This document shows, in pieces, positions 7,432 to 16,265 of a DNA stretch of 46,955 nucleotides. The position numbers were made by a program, and so were the translations under genes. The notes under the pieces are model-generated. The model was not told the DNA's origin and searched no databases. It worked only from the letters and a program-made list of their open reading frames with translations. Within the stretch, counting starts at the first letter, position 1. The number at the start of each line of letters is the position of its first letter. The stretch comes from Gallionella sp. (GTDB lineage Bacteria; Pseudomonadota; Gammaproteobacteria; Burkholderiales; Gallionellaceae). Location: assembly GCA_028687575.1 (NCBI GenBank), contig JAQTZW010000016.1, positions 13,725 to 60,679 on the forward strand, in the 5' to 3' direction.

Positions 7432-8721
7432 TCATTGCGGATTCTTACCGGTCGGAGGTTGAGCCGGGAACAATCGCGCCACTTTGACGATGCGATCCTG
7501 TACTTGGATGATTTCAATCGGGTAATCGGCAATTTTTAGGCTGGTGCCGGTTTCCGGGATGTCCTCCAGGTGTTCGAGTATCAATCCGTTGAGCGTTTTG
7601 GCACTGTACAGCGGCAGGTGCAGGCCGAGTTTGCGGTTCAGTTCGCGCAGGCTGGTGCCGCCCTCCAGCAATACGCTGCCATCTTGCTGGCGCATGAACT
7701 TGCCAGTCTGTGCGGGAGAGTCAGTGGTGAATTCACCGACAATCTCTTCGAGGATATTCTCCAGTGTGACCAGTCCCAGCAACTCGCCATATTCATCCAC
7801 CACCAGGCCGAGTCGCAGATGGCGCTCCTGGAACTGTTGCAGTTGCTGCAACAGCGGTGTGCCGGAAGGAATGAAGTATGGGGCGAGCAATACTTCGCGT
7901 AGCTTCTCCATGTCCAGTTCATCCTCCTGCATCAATGCCGGGACTCGCTTGATATGCAGGATGCCGATGATGTTGCTGGGCGTGTCTTGATATACCGGCA
8001 ACAGCGTGTGGTGGCAGGTGGTGATTTGTTGGAGCAGTGTGTCGTGTTCGGCCTGGATGTTGAGCGCTTCGATATGGGTGCGACTAACCATCACGTCATT
8101 GACTGTGATGCGTTCCAAGTCCACCAGATTAAGCAGCATTTTTTGATGTTTTCGGGGCAGGAAGTGTTCCGCTTCCAGCACCATGCCGCGCAGTTCTTCC
8201 ATGGTCATCTTGTGTTGACTCTGGTCGGTCTGTACCCGTATGCGTAGCAGCCAAAGCACACCTTTGACGATGGCTCCTGCCACCGAGACTACCGGGTGGA
8301 ATAGCGTAATCAGCGGGGTGAGCAGGTAGCTGGATGGCAGCGCGACGCGCTCCGGGTAGCTGGCTGCGATGATCTTGGGCAGAATTTCGGCGAAGATGAG
8401 CAGCATCAGGGTAATCAGCAGCGTGCCGGTCAGCATGGCCAGTTCGTTGTGGCCGTACAGGCGCAGAACGATGAATTCGGTGAGTGTGGCGGCGGCGACG
8501 TTCAGTAGCGTATTGCCAAGCAGGATGGAACCCAGCAGCTTGTCCACCTTGCCCAGTAGTTGTGCAGTGAGTTTCGCACTCTTGTTGCCCTTGCGCAGCA
8601 GGTGGTTCAGGCGGTGGCGGTTGATTGCCATCATGCTCGTTTCAGAGCCCGAAAAGAATGCGCTGCAAATCAGCAGTAGCAGCAGGATGGCAAGCAGTGA
8701 GCTGGTCGAGAAGTCGTTCAA
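7432..8721 (-). CDS. CNNM/CorC family membrane protein (CBS pair)
   Basis: A membrane protein of 429 residues. The N-terminal CNNM transmembrane domain (about 1-180) includes FFSGSETSMMAINRHRL and FAEILPKIIAASYPE. A tandem CBS pair (about 200-330) follows, with LPVYQDTPSNIIGILHIKR and GLVVDEYGELLGLVTLENILEEIVGE. The C-terminus is a CorC/HlyC domain. Family members are linked to Mg2+/Co2+ transport or efflux, so a divalent-cation role is inferred. The start is a TTG at 8721, since an in-frame stop lies just upstream; no strong ribosome binding site is visible. Confidence 0.88.
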   Translation of the reverse strand: MNDFSTSSLLAILLLLLICSAFFSGSETSMMAINRHRLNHLLRKGNKSAKLTAQLLGKVDKLLGSILLGNTLLNVAAATLTEFIVLRLYGHNELAMLTGTLLITLMLLIFAEILPKIIAASYPERVALPSSYLLTPLITLFHPVVSVAGAIVKGVLWLLRIRVQTDQSQHKMTMEELRGMVLEAEHFLPRKHQKMLLNLVDLERITVNDVMVSRTHIEALNIQAEHDTLLQQITTCHHTLLPVYQDTPSNIIGILHIKRVPALMQEDELDMEKLREVLLAPYFIPSGTPLLQQLQQFQERHLRLGLVVDEYGELLGLVTLENILEEIVGEFTTDSPAQTGKFMRQQDGSVLLEGGTSLRELNRKLGLHLPLYSAKTLNGLILEHLEDIPETGTSLKIADYPIEIIQVQDRIVKVARLFPAQPPTGKNPQ

Positions 8722-8793
8722 GGTTGAGCGAGTGATATTTTATGTACGCAGTTTGTGAGAGGTGCTGGCAGGTGTCAAGTTGCCAGGCTAGCG

Positions 8794-9582
8794 TTAACTC
8801 CCGGAAGCGCGCTTGCTCCAGGCTATCATCGCGATGCCTATCAGTACCATCGGCAGACTGAGCCACTGGCCCATGCTGATGCCAAAGGTCATCAGGCCGA
8901 AGATGCCATCGTCCGGGTTGCGCGCGAATTCACCTATGAAACGGAAGCCGCCGTAACCGATCAAAAACAGGCCGGAGACTGCGCCGACCGGGCGCGGCTT
9001 GCGCGCATAGAGCCACAGCAGGATGAACAGCAGCAAGCCCTCCAGTGCAAACTCATACAGCTGCGACGGATGGCGCGGTTGGTTGTCCACATGCGGGAAT
9101 ACCATGCCCCATGGCAGGTCGGTGGGGCGACCCCAAAGTTCTCCGTTGATGAAGTTGCCCAGTCGGCCAAAGCCCAGCCCGGGCGGAACCAGCGGTGCAA
9201 TGAAGTCCATCAGTTCCAGCCAGCGTAGCTTGTGCTGGTGGGCGAACAGCGCCATCGCAATCAGCACGCCGAGGAATCCGCCGTGAAAAGACATGCCACC
9301 TTCCCATATTGCCAGCATTTTGAGAGGGTGCGAAAAATAGTAACCGGGGTTGTAGAAAAGAATCTCACCGAGTCTGCCGCCTAGAATCACGCCCAATACG
9401 CCATAAAACAACAGATCGTCCAGCATCTTATTGTCAAAGCGGGTCAGCTTTAGCATAACGATGCGGCGGCGGCCCAGCCAGAGGAAGCACATGAAGCCTG
9501 CCAGATACATCAAGCCGTACCAGTGGATGGCCAGGGGGCCGAGTTGCAGCGCGACGGGATTGAAATGCGGATAAACGAGCAT
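8794..9582 (-). CDS. lgt: Prolipoprotein diacylglyceryl transferase
   Basis: An inner-membrane enzyme that transfers diacylglycerol from phosphatidylglycerol to the lipobox cysteine of prolipoproteins. It is 262 residues, about seven membrane segments. The Lgt signature [14 protein letters not shown] is intact, as are [11 protein letters not shown] and [11 protein letters not shown]. It starts at an ATG at 9582, 54 bases from divergent ilvD, so the two share a short promoter region. The window also encodes a predicted lipoprotein substrate, the cytochrome at 12480. Confidence 0.96.
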   Translation of the reverse strand: MLVYPHFNPVALQLGPLAIHWYGLMYLAGFMCFLWLGRRRIVMLKLTRFDNKMLDDLLFYGVLGVILGGRLGEILFYNPGYYFSHPLKMLAIWEGGMSFHGGFLGVLIAMALFAHQHKLRWLELMDFIAPLVPPGLGFGRLGNFINGELWGRPTDLPWGMVFPHVDNQPRHPSQLYEFALEGLLLFILLWLYARKPRPVGAVSGLFLIGYGGFRFIGEFARNPDDGIFGLMTFGISMGQWLSLPMVLIGIAMIAWSKRASGS

Positions 9583-9636
9583 GTTGGAATCGGGTAGAAT
9601 CGACGGCTCGATTATAGCTTACACCAGAGAGACATT

Positions 9637-11487
9637 ATGCCTGTTTACCGTTCCCGTACTTCCACGCATGGCCGCAACATGGCCGGTGCGCGTTCCCTGT
9701 GGCGTGCCACCGGCATGCAGGAGGCCGATTTCGGCAAGCCCATTATCGCCATCGCCAATTCGTTCACCCAGTTTGTGCCGGGCCATGTACACCTGCACAA
9801 CATGGGGCAACTGGTTGCCAAGGAGATCGAGAAGGCTGGCGGCATCGCCAAGGAATTCAATACCATCGCCGTGGATGATGGCATCGCCATGGGGCATGAT
9901 GGCATGCTGTACTCACTGCCTTCACGCGACTTGATTGCCGATAGCGTGGAGTACATGGTCAATGCCCACTGTGCCGACGCGCTGGTGTGCATCTCCAACT
10001 GCGACAAGATCACTCCGGGGATGCTGATGGCGGCGATGCGCCTCAACATCCCGGTGGTATTCGTCTCCGGCGGGCCGATGGAAGCGGGCAAAGTCAACTG
10101 GGGTGGCAAGACGCGCGGCCTCGACCTGGTGGACGCGATGGTGGCGGCTGCCGACAGTCATTGCAGCGACGAGGAAGTGGACGCCATCGAGCGTTCCGCC
10201 TGCCCGACCTGTGGCTCCTGCTCCGGCATGTTCACCGCCAATTCGATGAATTGTCTGACCGAAGCGTTGGGGTTGTCGTTGCCCGGCAATGGTTCGCTGG
10301 TGGCGACGCACGCCGAGCGCAAGCAGTTGTTTCTGCGCGCCGGTCGTCTGGCCGTGGAATTGTGTCGCCGTTACTACGAGCAGGACGACGCCAGCGTGTT
10401 GCCGCGCAGCATCGCCACTTTTGCAGCCTTCGAGAATGCCATGACGCTGGACATCGCTATGGGCGGCTCGACCAACACCGTGCTGCATTTGCTGGCCATC
10501 GCCAGCGAAGCGGGCGTGGACTTCACCATGAAGGACATGGATCGCCTGTCGCGCCATGTGCCGACGCTGTGCAAGGTCGCACCCTCTTCCGAATACCACA
10601 TGGAAGACGTACATCGTGCCGGGGGTATTCCGGCTATTTTGGGAGAGTTGGATCGGGCGGGCTTACTGCACGGCGACGTGGGCTCGGTGCACAGCGCCAC
10701 CTTGCGCGCCGGTTTGCAGCAGTGGGACATCGTGCAGAGCGCAGATGAAGCGACACAAAAGTTTTTCCGTGCGGCCCCAGGCGGCATCGCCACCACGATT
10801 GCGTTCTCGCAGTCCATGTTGTATCCCGAGTTGGATGCCGACCGTGCCGCTGGCTGCATCCGCAGCAAAGCGCATGCCTACTCGCAGGATGGCGGGCTGG
10901 CGGTGCTGCACGGCAACATCGCGCAAGATGGCTGTATCGTCAAGACCGCCGGCGTGGATGACAGCATCCTAAAATTCACCGGGCGCGCCCGTGTGTTCGA
11001 GAGTCAGGACGCAGCAGTGGCTGGAATTCTCGCTGACCAGATCGTCGCGGGCGACGTGGTGGTGATCCGCTTCGAGGGCCCCAAGGGAGGGCCGGGGATG
11101 CAGGAGATGTTGTACCCGACCTCGTATCTAAAATCCAAGGGGCTGGGCAAAGCCTGTGCACTGCTCACTGACGGGCGCTTCTCTGGCGGCACCTCGGGCT
11201 TGTCCATCGGCCACGTCTCGCCCGAAGCCGCCAGCGGCGGTGCCATCGGGCTGGTCGAAGAGGGGGACACCATCGCCATAGATATTCCCAATCGCACCAT
11301 CAATCTGGTGATCTCGGACGAAGCGCTCGCTGCCCGCCGCGCCGCGATGGATGCCAGGGGCAAGGCGGGCTGGAAGCCTGAGGCCGAGCGTCCGCGCAAG
11401 GTGTCGGCGGCATTGCGCGCCTACGCCGCGATGGTCACTTCCGCCGACAAAGGCGCGGTGCGCGACGTTTCACAGATCGAGCGTTGA
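9637..11487 (+). CDS. ilvD: Dihydroxy-acid dehydratase
   Basis: Dehydrates 2,3-dihydroxy-isovalerate and its methylvalerate analogue in branched-chain amino-acid synthesis. It is 616 residues, the length of the E. coli-type enzyme. Iron-sulfur cysteines are seen in ISNCDK (C122) and CPTCGSC (C189, C192, C195). The segments [10 protein letters not shown] and [13 protein letters not shown] are conserved. The ATG at 9637 has GAGAGA upstream. No other ilv genes are in the window. Confidence 0.97.
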   Translation: MPVYRSRTSTHGRNMAGARSLWRATGMQEADFGKPIIAIANSFTQFVPGHVHLHNMGQLVAKEIEKAGGIAKEFNTIAVDDGIAMGHDGMLYSLPSRDLIADSVEYMVNAHCADALVCISNCDKITPGMLMAAMRLNIPVVFVSGGPMEAGKVNWGGKTRGLDLVDAMVAAADSHCSDEEVDAIERSACPTCGSCSGMFTANSMNCLTEALGLSLPGNGSLVATHAERKQLFLRAGRLAVELCRRYYEQDDASVLPRSIATFAAFENAMTLDIAMGGSTNTVLHLLAIASEAGVDFTMKDMDRLSRHVPTLCKVAPSSEYHMEDVHRAGGIPAILGELDRAGLLHGDVGSVHSATLRAGLQQWDIVQSADEATQKFFRAAPGGIATTIAFSQSMLYPELDADRAAGCIRSKAHAYSQDGGLAVLHGNIAQDGCIVKTAGVDDSILKFTGRARVFESQDAAVAGILADQIVAGDVVVIRFEGPKGGPGMQEMLYPTSYLKSKGLGKACALLTDGRFSGGTSGLSIGHVSPEAASGGAIGLVEEGDTIAIDIPNRTINLVISDEALAARRAAMDARGKAGWKPEAERPRKVSAALRAYAAMVTSADKGAVRDVSQIER

Positions 11488-11536
11488 AGATTCAGGCAGC
11501 AATGCCCAATAGCAGGCTAACTAACGGAGGAAGAAC

Positions 11537-12445
11537 ATGAGTGCAGCAGCATTGAATACGCAATTCGGCATCGAGGGGCAGTTGAGTTTCCGCGAGGATG
11601 CCAGCGGTCTGGTGGTCGCCGAGATCAATAATGCGCAGGGTCGCGCCTCGCTGTGTTTGCAGGGCGCGCACCTGATGAGCTGGCAGCCTGCGAGTCAGGC
11701 CGTGCCGGTGGTGTGGTTGTCGCGTGATGCCAAGATGGCGGCGGGCAAGTCCATACGCGGCGGCGCACCGGTGTGCTGGCCGTGGTTTGGCGCACATGCC
11801 ACCGAATCGTCTTTCCCCGGCCACGGTTATGCGCGTACCGTGCCCTGGCAAGTGATCGAGTCTGGTTCCGAACCCAACGGTGCCACTCGGCTGACGCTGC
11901 GTCTGGTGGTGTCGGACAAGACGCGCGCGCAGTGGCCGCATGACTGCAATCTGGATCTGACCGTGATCGTGGGCGAGACGCTGCGCATGGAAATGACCAC
12001 CGAAAATACCGGCGCGAACGATTTCGTGATCGGCGAAGCGTTGCACACCTATCTCCAGATTGGCGACATCGGTGCGGTGCGCGTGACAGGCTTGGAAGGG
12101 TGTGAGTACTGGGACAAGGTGGGCGGCAGCAATCTGCGTCGTCAGGACGGAGCGATCGGCTTTGCGGGCGAGACCGACCGTGTCTATATCAATTCGGGTG
12201 CCGAATGCGTGATCGAGGACGACAAGCTCAAGCGCCGCATCCATATCGCCAAATCCGGCAGCCTCTCCACCGTGGTCTGGACGCCGTGGACAGAGAAGGC
12301 CAATAAAATGGGCGACATGGGGCAGCCGGACGGCTGGCGCGAGATGGTGTGCGTGGAGTCGGCCAATGCGCTGGACAACCTGGTGACGGTTGCGGCAGGT
12401 GCGCGACATACCCTGATTGTCGAATATGGGGCGGTATCGTTCTAG
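11537..12445 (+). CDS. yeaD: D-hexose-6-phosphate mutarotase
   Basis: A cytoplasmic aldose-1-epimerase-type protein of 302 residues that interconverts anomers of hexose 6-phosphates. LCLQGAHLMSWQP, SIRGGAPVCWPWFG and SFPGHGYART match the YeaD/Ymr099c branch, including the conserved His and Arg residues of that fold. The start has a strong ACGGAGG ribosome binding site. It is followed after 34 bases by the cytochrome lipoprotein gene, with no visible terminator between them. Confidence 0.92.
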   Translation: MSAAALNTQFGIEGQLSFREDASGLVVAEINNAQGRASLCLQGAHLMSWQPASQAVPVVWLSRDAKMAAGKSIRGGAPVCWPWFGAHATESSFPGHGYARTVPWQVIESGSEPNGATRLTLRLVVSDKTRAQWPHDCNLDLTVIVGETLRMEMTTENTGANDFVIGEALHTYLQIGDIGAVRVTGLEGCEYWDKVGGSNLRRQDGAIGFAGETDRVYINSGAECVIEDDKLKRRIHIAKSGSLSTVVWTPWTEKANKMGDMGQPDGWREMVCVESANALDNLVTVAAGARHTLIVEYGAVSF

Positions 12446-12479
12446 TCGGCTGACCAGCGTTAACTGTAAAGGGGAAATC

Positions 12480-13148
12480 ATGCGTATTCAGAGTGTGTTG
12501 CTTGCGTCACTGCTGCTCGGCTTGTATGGCTGCCAGCAGCAGACATCCGCTCCGCAGCAAGCTGAACCAGTGGTGGAGCTTCCTGCGAGTGCTTCGGCTG
12601 TGCTGCAGGCGGCGGCAAGTGGGCCGGTTGCGTCCGCTTCGGCGGTCGAGCCGGTAACGGCGGTGAGCGAGGTGAAAGTGCCCGAGCCAGTCAAGCCTGC
12701 TACTCCAGCCAAGGTCGAGGCCGTTGCCGCCAAGGCAGCGCCTGTGGTTAAAGTGCGGACGGAAAAGGTGGCTGAGAAACTGCCTGTTTCGGCAAAAGCC
12801 GTTGTTGAACCGGTGCAGGCAGCGCCAGCAGTCGTCGCTCCGGCGGCAGCCATCGCCAAGGTGGAGACCCCGGCCGCAATTGCTGCGGTATCCGAGGGTG
12901 ATGCGCTGGCGCTGGCGAAAAAGAACAACTGCCTAGCTTGTCATGCAATTGATCACAAAGTGGTCGGTCCAGCCTGGAAAGATGTGGCGGCGAAATATCG
13001 TGGCAATGCTAGCGCCGAAGCGCATCTGATTAGCAAGATATCCACCGGTGGCAGCGGTGTGTGGGGAAGTATGAAAATGCCTGCCCATCCCAAAATCAGC
13101 GAGGCTGATCGCACGATATTGGCCAGATTTGTGCTAAATCTGAAATAA
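12480..13148 (+). CDS. Lipoprotein c-type cytochrome with Ala/Pro/Val-rich tether
   Basis: A 222-residue predicted lipoprotein. The signal ends in the lipobox LYGC with acylated Cys18. A low-complexity tether of ~120 residues rich in Ala, Pro, Val and Lys follows. The C-terminal ~80 residues are a class I cytochrome c domain with CLACH (C151, C154, H155) and a Met axial ligand in SMKMPAH (M198 or M200). The tether would let the heme domain reach across the periplasm from a membrane anchor. The heme domain closely resembles the next gene, including a 29-base identical DNA stretch. The start has AGGGGAAA upstream. Electron-transfer partner unknown. Confidence 0.9.
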   Translation: MRIQSVLLASLLLGLYGCQQQTSAPQQAEPVVELPASASAVLQAAASGPVASASAVEPVTAVSEVKVPEPVKPATPAKVEAVAAKAAPVVKVRTEKVAEKLPVSAKAVVEPVQAAPAVVAPAAAIAKVETPAAIAAVSEGDALALAKKNNCLACHAIDHKVVGPAWKDVAAKYRGNASAEAHLISKISTGGSGVWGSMKMPAHPKISEADRTILARFVLNLK

Positions 13149-13280
13149 TGCGTCAACCGGGTACTGTGTGTTAGCGTTCATCACACATTAACCGGAACGG
13201 GTAGCGAGATTTGCAGGTGTTTCCAAATGACTCGTCTGCATTTCATTGTTTAAATGGTAATTCAGGAATATGGGGGAAGT

Positions 13281-13607
13281 ATGAAATCTATCGTTACAAG
13301 CATGGTGCTCGCATCAGGTCTGATGATTGCAAATTCTGCAATGGCTGTTGATATGCCGGAAGTTGCCAAGAAGAACAATTGCACGGCTTGTCATGCAATT
13401 GATCACAAAGTGGTAGGGCCGGCTTGGATGGAAGTTTCCAAGAAATACAAAGGCGATGCTGGTGCCGAGGCCAAGTTGATCACCAAAGTGTCCAAGGGCG
13501 GTGCGGGTAATTGGGGTTCTATGCCAATGCCAGCCAACGATCCCGCTGGCAAGAAGCCTGAACAGATGAAGCAGTTGGTTCAGTTTATTCTGGGCTTGGC
13601 CAAATAG
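13281..13607 (+). CDS. Periplasmic class I cytochrome c (c-551/c-552 type)
   Basis: A small soluble monoheme cytochrome, 108 residues. The Sec signal is cleaved after SAMA (residue 22), leaving 86 residues. The heme motif is CTACH (C34, C37, H38), the distal Met lies in GSMPMPAND, and GPAW is conserved as in bacterial c-551/c-552. The start is the ATG at 13281 behind GGGGGAA; an earlier in-frame start at 13254 would disrupt the signal peptide. The family carries electrons between quinol-oxidising complexes and terminal oxidases, or from periplasmic donors. Confidence 0.93.
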   Translation: MKSIVTSMVLASGLMIANSAMAVDMPEVAKKNNCTACHAIDHKVVGPAWMEVSKKYKGDAGAEAKLITKVSKGGAGNWGSMPMPANDPAGKKPEQMKQLVQFILGLAK

Positions 13608-13716
13608 GTTTTCCTGATTCTTCAGGAATTGGGGCAGCCCGAACTCACCTCAAGCGACAACCGCTCGAAATCAGCAAGATTTTATGGTGTTTTGTTGGTG
13701 AGTTGTTTAGAATCCA

Positions 13717-13745
13717 CCACGGAGGCAAGGCCTTCGTGGTTTTTA
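13717..13745 (+). terminator. Intrinsic terminator between two cytochrome genes
   Basis: CCACGGAGGC (13717-13726) pairs with GCCTTCGTGG (13730-13739) across an AAG loop with one wobble, followed by a run of five T. It ends only 31 bases before the next cytochrome's ATG, so it may attenuate read-through rather than fully separate the genes. Confidence 0.75.
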
Positions 13746-13775
13746 AGTTTTTTGATCATAAAACGGAGAGAACAT

Positions 13776-14099
13776 ATGAAATCTATCGTCGTAAGTATCG
13801 CAGTTGCAGCAGGTTTGATGGTTGCAGGTTCCGCAATGGCCGGTGAGCCAGCAATTGCTAAAGGTTGCAAAGCTTGCCACAACACAGCTAGCGAAGCTAA
13901 GCTGGTTGGTCCAGGTTGGGTTGCTGTCGGCAAGAAATATGCTGGCGACAAGGACGGCGCGAACAAGATCGCTGCAAACATCATGGCTGGTGGCAAGTTC
14001 GGCTGGAACTTCGGCCAGATGCCAGCTAAAGGCGGCAATGGCAAACTGACTGAAGCTGACGCTAAAGAACTGGGCGCCTACATCGCTGGCCTGAAGTAA
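13776..14099 (+). CDS. Periplasmic class I cytochrome c
   Basis: A second soluble monoheme cytochrome, 107 residues, with a signal peptide nearly the same as that of the previous gene (MKSIVVS, cleavage after SAMA). The heme motif is CKACH (C31, C34, H35) and the distal Met is in FGQMPAKGG. The mature part is more divergent than between the first two cytochromes. The start is the ATG at 13776 with CGGAGAGA upstream; the frame extends to 13629 without signal features. It is followed by a strong terminator. The codon choice looks strongly biased, consistent with high expression (by eye). Confidence 0.93.
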   Translation: MKSIVVSIAVAAGLMVAGSAMAGEPAIAKGCKACHNTASEAKLVGPGWVAVGKKYAGDKDGANKIAANIMAGGKFGWNFGQMPAKGGNGKLTEADAKELGAYIAGLK

Positions 14100-14215
14100 T
14101 CGGCCACGATCCAGCGTGAAGTTGATATTCCGTTTATCTCATACATGAGTGAATGAGGCTTGATGCCACAATTGGAACGGGACGCATCTCTTCCATGCTG
14201 AATCAAAAGCAAAAA

Positions 14216-14245
14216 CAAAGCCGACGCAAGTCGGCTTTGTTTTTT
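14216..14245. terminator. Bidirectional intrinsic terminator
   Basis: CAAAGCCGAC (14216-14225) and GTCGGCTTTG (14230-14239) form a perfect stem with a GCAA tetraloop, followed by six T on the plus strand. The A-rich upstream side gives Ts on the minus strand. It separates the cytochrome cluster from convergent relA. Confidence 0.9.
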
Positions 14246-14303
14246 GCTTTTTGGTTTACTAGGCACGCAAGAATTCCGAGTTTGCGGTGTGTTCTTTACC
14301 GCT

Positions 14304-16262
14304 TCACTCGCTCCCCCAGTCGGCATCCAGCAGTCTATCGCTGCGTGTTTCGGTTTGATGAAGCAGAAATTCACAATCCTGCCGGTGGATGGTGATGCCC
14401 CGGTCACGCGTTAGATAGCCGACGATGGCATCCGGCGGGGTGGGATGGCAGCATTGCGCGGTGCGGGTGGTCTGGCGGCCTAGGCCGACGATCACGATCG
14501 GGCTGGGCTGAAGCGGTTTGCCATCTGCGCGGGGCGGCGGCGGTTTGACGATATCGAGCTGCTTGGTCGGATATTCTGCCTGTATTGCCAGTGCGATACG
14601 CCGCAGTGTTATGCGGTTTTCGCCTATAGCTGCCAACATGTCTTCCAGCTTGGGATAGCGCAAGCGCTGTGCAATTTTTTCCTGATTGACGGCGGTGACA
14701 CCCAGTCGGTGCAGTTCGCGCTCCAGTAGCAGACGTCCTTGCGCAACATGTTCGTCGCTATGCAGACTTTTGAACCAGGCGCGTACCTTATTTCGTGAGC
14801 TTTGGCTCTTCAGATATCCTTGTGATGGATTGGCCCAGTCCAGGCTGGGACCGCCCAGCTTGGTGGTGAGGATTTCTACTTTTTGACCGTTTTGCAGTTG
14901 GTAGGTGAGCGGCACGATGTTGCCGTCTACCTTCGCGCCACGCGTGCGATGCCCCAGATTAGTGTGCAGGGTGTAGGCAAAATCCAGCGGTGTCCCGCCC
15001 TGCGGCAGAGCGATCACCTTGCCTTGCGGGGTGAACACATACACCTGGTCATGAATCAATTCGTTGCGGAACTGCTCCTGCATGTCGCCGCGTTCGGCCA
15101 GATCTTCCTTCCATTCCAGCAGTTGTCTCAGCCAGACGATTTTTTGGTTCAGTTTGGCATCCGATTTGCCGCCTTCCTTGTAGCGCCAATGCGCGGCTAC
15201 GCCCAGTTCGGAATGTTGATGCATCTCGTGGGTACGAATCTGGATTTCGACCGCCAGATTGCGCGGGCCGAGTACGGCGGTATGCAACGAGCGGTAGTTG
15301 TTGCTCTTGGGGTGAGCGATGTAGTCGTCGAATTCACTGGCGATGGGAAGCCAGAGTTCCTGTACCAAGCCGAGTGCGGCATAGCAGTCCTGCACATCGT
15401 CCACCAGGATGCGCACTGCACGCACATCGTACAGCTCGTTGAAATCGAGTTGCTTGCGCTTCATTTTGTTGATGATGCTGTAGATGTGTTTCGGGCGACC
15501 CGTGACTTCGCCCTTGATGCCTGCGCCATCCAACGCGGCCCTTAGCTGCTGGATAACATCGGCAATGTAGTTTTCGCGATCGAGCCGACGCTCGTCCAGT
15601 AGTGTGGCGATCTGCTTGTAGAGTTCTGGTTGCAGATAGCGCACCGACAGGTCTTCCAGCTCCCATTTTATCTGCCACACACCGAGACGGTTGGCCAGCG
15701 GTGCGAACAGGGTTTGTGTCTCGCGTGCGATCTGCCGGCGTTGCTCTGGTTCGGCGCCTGAAAGGCTGCGCATGGTCTGGGCGCGTTCGGCCAGTTTGAT
15801 CAGCACCACGCGGATGTCGCCGACCATCGCCAACAGCATCTTGCGCAGACCTTCCAGCTGTTGCGCTTGATTGTCGTTCTTCTTGTCCTTGCTTGCAGAG
15901 TCGCGTATCTCGCTGAATTGCTGAATTTGTTCGGTGCGCGAGATGCCCTTCACCAGCGACATGACGGCAGGGCCGAATTGTTCCTCCAAAGTGATTGCCC
16001 AGTTATCCATAAACTGAGGCACTGCATGAAGTATGGTGGCAATGATGGTCTCGGCATCCATATTCATGCCAACCAGAATGCCGGCAGCACCCAGCGCATG
16101 TTGCATCAGCGGCGTGCCGGTTACTTCGGTCTGTTCGGCATAGAGCGGTTCGGTCAGTTCGCAGGCGCGGCGCAATGCGGCAATTTCATCGGGAGAAAAG
16201 CTGTCCAGCCAAGTGTCGTCACTGGAGAAATTTTGCGGGGATTTTGTTTGTGTCGAAACCAT
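14304..16262 (-). CDS. relA: RelA-type (p)ppGpp synthetase lacking the ACT domain
   Basis: A GTP pyrophosphokinase of 652 residues. The N-terminal hydrolase domain is degenerate (LHAVPQ where active enzymes have HDxxED), as in RelA. The synthetase domain has GRPKHIYSIINKM and the RelA-type acidic motif EFDD. The TGS domain (VYVFTPQGKVIALPQGGTPLDFAY) and the zinc-finger region with CCHPTPPDAIVGY ... HRQDC follow. The protein stops after RLLDADWGSE, where E. coli RelA continues with ~80 residues of ACT domain. The downstream sequence does not resume an ACT domain in any frame I read. It is the last gene of an EVE-TauE-relA unit, 3 bases after TauE. Confidence 0.94.
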   Translation of the reverse strand: MVSTQTKSPQNFSSDDTWLDSFSPDEIAALRRACELTEPLYAEQTEVTGTPLMQHALGAAGILVGMNMDAETIIATILHAVPQFMDNWAITLEEQFGPAVMSLVKGISRTEQIQQFSEIRDSASKDKKNDNQAQQLEGLRKMLLAMVGDIRVVLIKLAERAQTMRSLSGAEPEQRRQIARETQTLFAPLANRLGVWQIKWELEDLSVRYLQPELYKQIATLLDERRLDRENYIADVIQQLRAALDGAGIKGEVTGRPKHIYSIINKMKRKQLDFNELYDVRAVRILVDDVQDCYAALGLVQELWLPIASEFDDYIAHPKSNNYRSLHTAVLGPRNLAVEIQIRTHEMHQHSELGVAAHWRYKEGGKSDAKLNQKIVWLRQLLEWKEDLAERGDMQEQFRNELIHDQVYVFTPQGKVIALPQGGTPLDFAYTLHTNLGHRTRGAKVDGNIVPLTYQLQNGQKVEILTTKLGGPSLDWANPSQGYLKSQSSRNKVRAWFKSLHSDEHVAQGRLLLERELHRLGVTAVNQEKIAQRLRYPKLEDMLAAIGENRITLRRIALAIQAEYPTKQLDIVKPPPPRADGKPLQPSPIVIVGLGRQTTRTAQCCHPTPPDAIVGYLTRDRGITIHRQDCEFLLHQTETRSDRLLDADWGSE

Positions 16263-16265
16263 TTT

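Noticed and set aside
11492..12481. Minus-strand open frame opposite the mutarotase gene
   Set aside because: Antisense to a well-supported gene with a strong ribosome binding site; no domain is visible.
13629..13775. Longer start for the third cytochrome
   Set aside because: The extra residues precede a proper signal peptide and would span an intrinsic terminator; the ATG at 13776 has its own ribosome binding site.
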